A stretch of 64,000 nt of DNA, taken from Methylobacillus caricis (GTDB lineage: Bacteria > Pseudomonadota > Gammaproteobacteria > Burkholderiales > Methylophilaceae). Of the stretch, positions 55,905 to 64,000 are shown piece after piece. The notes under the pieces are model-generated. The model was not told the origin of the DNA. It saw only the letters and a program-made list of their open reading frames with translations, and searched no databases. A program made the position numbers and the translations under genes. Every line of letters begins with the position of its first letter. The first letter of the stretch is position 1. The stretch spans positions 1 through 64,000 of the forward strand of contig NZ_JAJAVD010000004.1 in NCBI RefSeq assembly GCF_020532705.1, given 5' to 3'.

Positions 55905-57217
55905 GAAATACCTGCTTTCGCCATCAACTGCTCAATGTCAGCGACTGTTTTCGGTGCCGCTGCCGTGATCACTTCACAACCCTTCGTCGTGACTGCCACA
56001 TCATCCTCAATGCGGATGCCAATGTTCCAGAAATGTTCGGGGACATTGTCTGCCGGACGCACATAACACCCCGGTTCCACCGTGAGTACCATGCCCGGCT
56101 TTAACTTGCGCCAATCTCCATTGCTATCCTTGTACTCACCGGCATCATGCACATCCAACCCCAGCCAATGGCCAGTGCGGTGCATATAAAAACGGCGGTA
56201 ATCGCCAGACTCAAGCACGGATTCCACACTGCCCTGGCACAAGCCAAAATCAATGAAGCCGCGAACCAGCACTTCCAGCGCTGCTTCATGTGGAGCATTC
56301 CAATGCTGGTTTGGGTTAACCTGTCCAATCGCCGCTTGTTGCGCTGCCAGTACCAGCTCGTAAAGGTCTTTTTGCGCTGCAGTGAATTTGCCATTCACCG
56401 GAAAAGTCCGGGTAATATCGGCTGCATAGCCATTCAATTCGCAGCCGGCATCAATCAGCAGCAATTCATGATCATTCAGGCGGGCAGAATTGCTGACATA
56501 ATGCAACACGCAGGCATTGGCCCCGCCGGCAACAATGGAGGTATAAGCTGGTGCCCGACTGCCATGGCGATAAAACTCATGCAACAGTTCCGCTTCAACT
56601 TCATATTCCATCATGCCTGGCCTGGTTGCCAGCATGACGCGCTTGTGGGCATGCGCAGTAATGTTTGCTGCGTGCCTCATGACATCCAGCTCCGCTGCTG
56701 ACTTGACCAGCCGCATCTCATCCAGCAATTGCCTGACGTCTACAATATTGGCTGGCGCAGCGGTACCATTGCGGCTCTGCGCGCGCAATTGCTGCAACCA
56801 GCCTGTGACGCGCTGATCCCATGCAGCATCTGCACCCAGGCTGAAATACAGGTTGGGCTGGTTGCCCAATAGCTTAGGCACCAGCTCATCAAGATGGCTG
56901 ATCGGATAAGCCGCATCAAAACCAAATGCAGACTGCGCACCCTGCGGACCATGGCGGAAACCATCCCAGATTTCTCGCTCCATGTCCTTCTCGCGGCAAA
57001 ACAATATACTCTTGGGCTGATCGCCCGCTATCAACAACAACAATGACTCCGGCTCATCAAACCCGGTAAGGTAATAAAAATAGCTGTCAAATCGATATGC
57101 ATAGTGGCTGTCACGATTTCTTATAGCCTCTGGTGCTGTCGGAATCAAGGCAGCGCCCTTTCCCATCTGCTGCACCAATTGCTGCCTGCGGGCGCTAAAA
57201 TCTTCTGTCTGGCTCAT
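55901..57217 (-). CDS. pepP: Xaa-Pro aminopeptidase
   Basis: A 438-aa metallopeptidase of the M24 family that removes N-terminal residues next to proline. N-terminal creatinase-like domain, then the pita-bread domain with ligands in LLIDAGCELNGYAADITRTFP, HRTGHWLGLDVHD and VLTVEPGCY plus GIRIEDD. Start ATG 57217 (MSQTEDFSARRQQL) matches the family; the open frame upstream to 57343 runs into murU. Overlaps ubiH by 4 bp. Confidence 0.94.
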   Translation of the reverse strand: MSQTEDFSARRQQLVQQMGKGAALIPTAPEAIRNRDSHYAYRFDSYFYYLTGFDEPESLLLLIAGDQPKSILFCREKDMEREIWDGFRHGPQGAQSAFGFDAAYPISHLDELVPKLLGNQPNLYFSLGADAAWDQRVTGWLQQLRAQSRNGTAAPANIVDVRQLLDEMRLVKSAAELDVMRHAANITAHAHKRVMLATRPGMMEYEVEAELLHEFYRHGSRAPAYTSIVAGGANACVLHYVSNSARLNDHELLLIDAGCELNGYAADITRTFPVNGKFTAAQKDLYELVLAAQQAAIGQVNPNQHWNAPHEAALEVLVRGFIDFGLCQGSVESVLESGDYRRFYMHRTGHWLGLDVHDAGEYKDSNGDWRKLKPGMVLTVEPGCYVRPADNVPEHFWNIGIRIEDDVAVTTKGCEVITAAAPKTVADIEQLMAKAGIS

Positions 57218-57251
57218 GCTCTTGGGTAACTCGCTCACTATATAATCGATA

Positions 57252-58927
<1,676 letters not shown>

Positions 58928-59123
58928 CAGTAGGAACCTTCTTATTGATCATGATAAAAACTAGTAAATATTTAATTTACCAAGCGAAAATTAAACTTCC
59001 TTTAAATTCAGCAACAAAGCTAGGCAGTGTTTTATTTATGGATTGCTTAAAACAGCAAATTATGCGATTTTATCATCCATAAAACAAACACGCGCCCACT
59101 CCTTCCGTTTACAAACATACATT
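58928..59123. promoter_or_regulatory. Divergent amgK/lptD intergenic region
   Basis: 196 bp of A/T-rich DNA between two divergent envelope genes. A 6-bp inverted repeat GTAAAT/ATTTAC lies near 58964-58980. I cannot assign a convincing -35/-10 pair to either gene by eye. An open frame reaching back to 59043 is in frame with lptD but does not look like protein. Confidence 0.4.
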
Positions 59124-61559
59124 GTGAAAATTCGCCCGATTACTTTCCTCGTTGCAGTTGTTTGCTTAAGTTTCGGCTCAGCACATGCAGAAGACCTCCC
59201 TACAAGTCCTACTCCAACAGACAGTACCACACCGGAAGCCGATGCAGGAACCAGTCCTGACAGCATTGTGATCGAAGGGGACAAACTCGAGGTATACCTG
59301 GACAGAAAACTGAAGTCGATTGGCAATGCATCCCTGATGACTGGCGATGAAAAGGTCTACGGCGACACTATAGAATATGATGTGCAAAATGAAGAACTGC
59401 ATGTCCTAGGGAATGCCCGCCTGGAAACCAAGGGCGGGAAAATGATGGGCCCGGAACTACGCCTCAGACCTGGTGATAGCGTGGGCGAAATGAAAAACCC
59501 CAAATTCGAGCTGGATAGCCAGTTTGCCAACATGCCCCAGTTCGGCGTCAGTAACAATGATAAAAACCGGGACCAGGACAACGCAGTGACAACATACGGC
59601 GCCACTGGCGCCAATACCTCGCTGACCCACCAAAATATCGAAGAAAGCGGTTATGCACCCGGTCTCAGCCGGAAACAGGGTGCATCACGTGGCGATGCAA
59701 AAGGCGTGGTATTTGAAGGCCCGGACCACAAGAAACTCAAAAGTGCGCGTTATACCACTTGTGAAGTGGGTTCAGATGATTGGTATATCAAAGCCAAAGA
59801 ACTGCAGCTTGATGACTACACCAAGACCGGCACCGCACGCAATGCGCGCGTTGAGTTCAAGGGTGTCCCCATACTCTATACCCCCTGGATCAATTTCTCT
59901 TTCCTCAACCAGAGGAAATCCGGCCTGCTGGCACCTACCTGGGGAACCACCAGTCGAAGCGGTTTCGAGCTATTGACGCCGTTTTACTGGAATATCGCAC
60001 CCGATATGGATGCCACCCTTGCAACCCGCTATTTGAGCAAGCGTGGCATGCAGTATCAGGGCGAATTCCGGTATCTGGATGACAATTACCAGGGCACAGC
60101 TAACTTAGAGTACCTGCCTAGCGACAGTAGTAGCGGAGAAAATCGTTACTACGCCAAGTTTGCACATTTGCACGATTTCCATAATGGCTGGACTGCAGCC
60201 TACAACCTGGAAAAAGTCTCAGACGACAAATACTTTTCTGAAATGTCCACCCGCATTGTCACCACCAGCCGGGTGAACCTGCCGCAACAAGCTTATGTCA
60301 ATTATGCAGATGACATATGGACTTTCAACGCATTGGTGCAAAAATACCAGACACTGGATAACCTCAACTACCCGTTGCAACGCCTGCCGCAACTGACTTT
60401 GGCCGCCAATGATGACTGGGGGCCGTTCACGGTCAACCTGCAGAGTCAATGGGCAAATTTTGACCGTGATTCCAATGCAATCAGCACCCAGGCCACGCTT
60501 TCTGGCGGCACGTTAGATACCCTGGTTACTGGCAAACGCCTAGTGGCCTATCCGAGCATCAGCCTGCCAATGGCCCGCCCTTACGGCTACATTACGCCCA
60601 AGCTGGGTTTACATCACACAAGCTATCAGGTGGATAACGGTGACTTTAGAGTAAGCGACAGTAATGGCACGCTGCTAGAACAAGGCGAGTATCAGTCCCA
60701 AAGCCGTAACCTGCCGATATTCAGCGTGGATAGCGGGCTTTACTTCGACCGTGATGTGCGCATAGTCAAAAACCGCTATACGCAAACACTGGAACCGCGT
60801 CTTTACTATACTTATATCCCCTATCGCGACCAATCTACGATCCCCGTCTATGACTCCAGTCTGGCCGACTTGAACATGGGCTCACTGTTCCTGGAAAACC
60901 AGTTTACCGGCAGTGACCGTATCAACAATGCAAACCAGTTGACCATGGCGGTAACCAGCCGGCTCATCAGCAAGAAAACCGGTGAACAACGCCTGGCAGT
61001 AACTCTGGGTCAGCGTTATTATTTTACAGACGAGAAAGTCTATCTGCCAGGCGTAACACCGCGCTCCGGCGACACTTCCGACATCATCGGCGAAATCACT
61101 GCCAAATTGCTCAACAACTGGAACATAGACATCTTCGGCCAGTACAATACCGACCGCAATGTATACGTCCGCAACAATATCAGTGCCCGCTACAACCCCG
61201 AGCCCGGCAAGACACTCAATATCGGCTACCGTTACACGGAAGACCGCCTGGAGCAGATCAATATTTCCGGTCAATGGCCCCTGGGTCAAGGTTGGTATGG
61301 CCTGGGACGCTGGAACTACTCCCTCCGCGAGAATCAGCCGATTGAAGGTATTGCCGGACTCGAATACGATGCTGGCTGCTGGCAGGCCAGAACCGTGATG
61401 CAGCGTGTGTCGACGGCAACTGCCGATGCCAACTATGCACTCTACTTCCAGCTAGAGCTGGGCGGCCTTGCGTCCATCGGACAGAATCCGCTAAAACTTC
61501 TTAACCGTGCCATTCCCGGCTATACTAGCTCCAGCCTGATTCCGGACTCCTACCAGTAA
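59124..61559 (+). CDS. lptD: LPS-assembly protein LptD (OstA/Imp)
   Basis: An 811-aa outer-membrane barrel that, with LptE, inserts LPS in the outer leaflet. Signal peptide [22 protein letters not shown], a periplasmic OstA jellyroll (about 50-180), then a 26-strand-type barrel. The mature protein has only two cysteines (in TTCEVGSDD and DAGCWQAR), matching one of the two inter-domain disulfides of E. coli LptD; the other pair is missing. A polar Thr/Gly/Ser-rich stretch (about 150-205) separates jellyroll and barrel. Start GTG 59124. Leads the lptD-surA-pdxA-rsmA operon. Confidence 0.94.
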   Translation: MKIRPITFLVAVVCLSFGSAHAEDLPTSPTPTDSTTPEADAGTSPDSIVIEGDKLEVYLDRKLKSIGNASLMTGDEKVYGDTIEYDVQNEELHVLGNARLETKGGKMMGPELRLRPGDSVGEMKNPKFELDSQFANMPQFGVSNNDKNRDQDNAVTTYGATGANTSLTHQNIEESGYAPGLSRKQGASRGDAKGVVFEGPDHKKLKSARYTTCEVGSDDWYIKAKELQLDDYTKTGTARNARVEFKGVPILYTPWINFSFLNQRKSGLLAPTWGTTSRSGFELLTPFYWNIAPDMDATLATRYLSKRGMQYQGEFRYLDDNYQGTANLEYLPSDSSSGENRYYAKFAHLHDFHNGWTAAYNLEKVSDDKYFSEMSTRIVTTSRVNLPQQAYVNYADDIWTFNALVQKYQTLDNLNYPLQRLPQLTLAANDDWGPFTVNLQSQWANFDRDSNAISTQATLSGGTLDTLVTGKRLVAYPSISLPMARPYGYITPKLGLHHTSYQVDNGDFRVSDSNGTLLEQGEYQSQSRNLPIFSVDSGLYFDRDVRIVKNRYTQTLEPRLYYTYIPYRDQSTIPVYDSSLADLNMGSLFLENQFTGSDRINNANQLTMAVTSRLISKKTGEQRLAVTLGQRYYFTDEKVYLPGVTPRSGDTSDIIGEITAKLLNNWNIDIFGQYNTDRNVYVRNNISARYNPEPGKTLNIGYRYTEDRLEQINISGQWPLGQGWYGLGRWNYSLRENQPIEGIAGLEYDAGCWQARTVMQRVSTATADANYALYFQLELGGLASIGQNPLKLLNRAIPGYTSSSLIPDSYQ

Positions 61560-61566
61560 TTATCCT

Positions 61567-62886
61567 ATGCGCAATCTTTCATTTATAGCACTGGCAAAGG
61601 TTTTCTTTGCCCTGATGACCCTTTCCATTAGCAGCAGCCATGCCCTGGCTGCCGCAGAAGTCGCCAAGCTCGACCGTATTGTGGCTATCGTTGACCAGGC
61701 CGTGATCACGGAAAAAGAACTGGCTGACCGTATTCAAACCGTCACAGCCCAACTGGAAAAACAAGGTACGCAACTGCCGCCAAAAGAAATATTGGAAAAG
61801 CAGATTCTCGAGCGGCTGATCAATGACAGGCTCCAGTTGGAATATGCTGCCCAGACCGGCCTGCGCGTGGACGATGCACAGCTGGACAAGACCATAGAGC
61901 GCATTGCGGAGCAAAACCAGCTTAGTACTGGCGAATTCAGAAAAGCGCTGGAAACCGAAGGCATTCCCTATCGCAAGTTCCGTGAGGACATTCGCAACGA
62001 AATCATCCTGGCACGCCTGCGCGAGCGCGAGGTCGATAACCGCATGAATGTCACAGAATCGGAAATTGACAATTTCCTGACTACGCAATCGTCGCGAAAC
62101 GATATTCAGGATGAGTTCGAAGTATCGCACATTCTGGTGCGCGCGCCTGAAGAAGGCAGCCCGGAAGAGTTGCAGAAGCTCAAATCAAAAGCGGAAACCG
62201 CTTTGAAAGAATTGCAAGGTGGCACTGATTTTGCACAGGTCTCGGCAGCCTTTTCAGATGCTCCCAATGCACTGGAGGGCGGCAATCTGGGCTGGAAAAC
62301 AGCGTCCCAATTACCATCCTTGTTCGTGGATGCATTACAGCCGTTGCAAGCTGGACAACTCACCACAGTTTTGCGTAGCCCCAATGGCTACCATATCCTG
62401 AAACTCACAAACCGGCGTGGTGGCAGCTCTCCTCTGGTAGTTGACCAGACCCACGTCAGGCATATCCTGATCAAACTGAGCGAAGTCGTTTCAGAACAAG
62501 ATGCCGAGCACAAAATCGGCTCGATCAAGGAACGGCTGGATAACGGTGCAGACTTTGCCGAACTGGCACGCCAGTATTCAGAAGATGCCTCAGCCAACAA
62601 TGGCGGCGATCTTGGCTGGACCAACCCAGGAGATACCGTACCCCAGTTCGAAAAAGTCATGAATGCCCTGCAACCGAATGAAATCAGCGAGCCGGTGCGC
62701 ACACCTTTTGGCTGGCATATCATTCAGGTAGTTGAGCGTCGCAAGCAGGACATGAGCAAGGAAGCCGCACGCCTCAAGGCCCGTCAGGAAATACGTGCTC
62801 GCAAGTCTGATGAAAGCTACCAGGATTGGGTACGAGAATTACGCGATCGCGCCTATGTTGAGTACCGACTGGAAGACAAATACTAG
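61567..62886 (+). CDS. surA: Periplasmic chaperone and peptidyl-prolyl isomerase SurA
   Basis: A 439-aa chaperone for outer-membrane proteins including LptD. Signal peptide to about residue 28 (SSSHALAAA), SurA N-terminal domain (about 30-150), and two parvulin domains (about 175-275 and 285-385) with motifs [17 protein letters not shown] and [15 protein letters not shown]. Begins 7 bp after lptD. Confidence 0.96.
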   Translation: MRNLSFIALAKVFFALMTLSISSSHALAAAEVAKLDRIVAIVDQAVITEKELADRIQTVTAQLEKQGTQLPPKEILEKQILERLINDRLQLEYAAQTGLRVDDAQLDKTIERIAEQNQLSTGEFRKALETEGIPYRKFREDIRNEIILARLREREVDNRMNVTESEIDNFLTTQSSRNDIQDEFEVSHILVRAPEEGSPEELQKLKSKAETALKELQGGTDFAQVSAAFSDAPNALEGGNLGWKTASQLPSLFVDALQPLQAGQLTTVLRSPNGYHILKLTNRRGGSSPLVVDQTHVRHILIKLSEVVSEQDAEHKIGSIKERLDNGADFAELARQYSEDASANNGGDLGWTNPGDTVPQFEKVMNALQPNEISEPVRTPFGWHIIQVVERRKQDMSKEAARLKARQEIRARKSDESYQDWVRELRDRAYVEYRLEDKY

Positions 62887-62893
62887 TCACGCG

Positions 62894-63892
62894 GTGAACG
62901 TCCTGACTCACATCGCCCTCACCGCAGGCGAGCCGGCAGGCATAGGCATTGACTTGTGCGTCATGCTTGCCAGCCGCCCCCTGGAAGCCAGCATTGTCGT
63001 GATCGCCGACCAGAAGGTGCTCATCGAACGTGCCCTTCAGCTTGGCTTGCCGCTGGCCATCACTCCCTACCAGTCTGGGAAAAGACATCGCCATGAGGGT
63101 GGCGACACGCTGACCGTATTACATATTCCAGCCTCGGAAAAAGTGGTGCCAGGCCAGCTGGACAGCCGCAATGGGCAATATGTACTGCATACTCTGGAGC
63201 GTGCCATCGAAGGCTGTATCCAGCACGAGTTTGATGCGATGGTCACAGCTCCTGTACACAAAGGGATCATCAACGATGCCGGCATTGCCTTCACAGGCCA
63301 TACCGAATTTCTCGCTGAACGCACCACCACTGACCAGGTTGTCATGATGCTTGTTGGTGGTAATCTGCGGGTAGCCCTGGCAACCACTCACCTGCCCTTG
63401 GCAGAAGTCAGCCAGGCCATCACAAGGGAAAGCCTGGAAACTACCATCCGCATCCTGCATCACGACCTTGTCAAAAAATTCGGCATTCCCAATCCACGTA
63501 TCCTGGTCACCGGCCTTAACCCTCATGCAGGCGAAGGCGGGCATTTGGGTATGGAGGAAATCAATGTCATCACTCCAGTGCTTGATCGCTTGCGTGCTGT
63601 AGGCATGCAGCTCAAAGGCCCCTTGCCTGCAGATACATTATTTACCCAACACAACCTGCAGCAAGGGGATTGCGTGCTCGCGATGTATCACGACCAGGGG
63701 TTGCCAGTTTTGAAACATGCCAGTTTTGGCGGAGGCGTCAATGTCACACTGGGCTTGCCCATCATCCGCACCTCGGTGGACCACGGCACAGCATTGGATC
63801 TTGCTGGACGCGGCAATATCGATATCGGCAGCCTGCTGGCAGCCATAGACCTTGCCATCACTCTAGCCCGCCATGGCAGAAACAATATATGA
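62894..63892 (+). CDS. pdxA: 4-hydroxythreonine-4-phosphate dehydrogenase
   Basis: NAD-dependent step of PLP synthesis. The N-terminus [16 protein letters not shown] and the later metal-site motifs [27 protein letters not shown] and [10 protein letters not shown] are the PdxA signatures. Start taken as GTG 62894, 7 bp after the surA stop, giving 332 aa; the frame is open upstream inside surA, and ATG 62855 is a less likely alternative. It overlaps rsmA by 4 bp. Confidence 0.93.
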   Translation: MNVLTHIALTAGEPAGIGIDLCVMLASRPLEASIVVIADQKVLIERALQLGLPLAITPYQSGKRHRHEGGDTLTVLHIPASEKVVPGQLDSRNGQYVLHTLERAIEGCIQHEFDAMVTAPVHKGIINDAGIAFTGHTEFLAERTTTDQVVMMLVGGNLRVALATTHLPLAEVSQAITRESLETTIRILHHDLVKKFGIPNPRILVTGLNPHAGEGGHLGMEEINVITPVLDRLRAVGMQLKGPLPADTLFTQHNLQQGDCVLAMYHDQGLPVLKHASFGGGVNVTLGLPIIRTSVDHGTALDLAGRGNIDIGSLLAAIDLAITLARHGRNNI

Positions 63893-64000
63893 AGCATATT
63901 GCAAAGAAACGTTTTGGCCAGAATTTCCTGACTGACCGCGCCATTATCAACAGCCTGATTGAAGCCATCGCGCCACAAGCCCAGGATTCCATGATTGAGA
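63889..64000 (+). CDS. rsmA: 16S rRNA dimethyladenosine transferase RsmA (KsgA), 5' part
   Basis: The first 37 codons, cut by the window end. [29 protein letters not shown] is the RsmA/KsgA N-terminus. The enzyme dimethylates A1518 and A1519 of 16S rRNA. ATG overlaps the pdxA stop (ATGA), as in the conserved surA-pdxA-rsmA order. Confidence 0.95.
   Translation, partial: MKHIAKKRFGQNFLTDRAIINSLIEAIAPQAQDSMIE

Overview
The window reads as a stretch of chromosome from a Gram-negative betaproteobacterium, most likely an obligate or facultative methylotroph of the Methylophilaceae type (Methylobacillus/Methylovorus/Methylophilus relatives). This rests on an MxaD-like periplasmic protein next to a seven-bladed YVTN propeller, a PEP-CTERM protein, FolE2, the lptD-surA-pdxA-rsmA and lolC-lolD-comEC-exbBD-msbA-lpxK-kdsB gene orders, and moderate GC content. 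The placement is inference; no rRNA gene lies inside the window. Nearly all of it is dense housekeeping DNA. I see no insertion sequence, prophage, CRISPR array or integrase.

Layout. 1-310: two tandem leftward promoters with GC-rich discriminators (probably rrn promoters whose operon starts just left of base 1) and an initiator tRNA-fMet with its own promoter. 412-9590 (minus): a long envelope operon lolC-lolD-comEC-exbB-exbD-msbA-lpxK-trm112-kdsB. 9657-10771: a PEP-CTERM gene with a sigma-54 promoter and a 36-bp perfect palindrome at enhancer distance. 10881-16431 (plus): riboflavin genes, yqgE-ruvX, and pyrR-pyrB-pyrX with a catalytically dead dihydroorotase. 16517-23951: TerC, the pilT/pilU retraction ATPases, yggS-proC-yggT, rng-maf. 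24111-29825: MarC, a Nudix hydrolase, mnmA, a GST, nadC and an orphan GspE/PilB-like ATPase. 29953-34206: ilvBHC and psd.

34267-39510 is the most accessory-looking part: rppH, the YVTN/MxaD pair, a sigma-54 type IV pilin gene followed by three hairpins, then a cyclic-nucleotide-binding/rhodanese protein beside a cyclic-nucleotide phosphodiesterase, with a dyad and a possible 58-codon small ORF upstream. 39572-49489: an esterase, xseB-ispA-dxs, folE2, a retropepsin-like protease with an MFS carrier, aroC, rluE, icd and a cold-shock gene. 49806-58927: pilB-pilC, then a minus-strand run dsbC, two ubiquinone hydroxylases, pepP, murU-amgK. 59124-64000: lptD-surA-pdxA and the start of rsmA.

The parts combine into outer-membrane assembly (LPS core and lipid A supply and export, lipoprotein release, LptD, SurA, peptidoglycan recycling by AmgK/MurU), type IV pili (PilA, B, C, T, U; PilD is not here) linked functionally with the ComEC DNA channel, and biosynthesis of isoprenoids/ubiquinone, branched-chain amino acids, pyrimidines, flavins, NAD and PLP. 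The best leads for new biology are the two sigma-54 regions with upstream palindromes, the cNMP receptor/phosphodiesterase pair, the small ORF beside it, and a recurring pattern of -10 boxes 5-7 nt from start codons that suggests leaderless transcripts.
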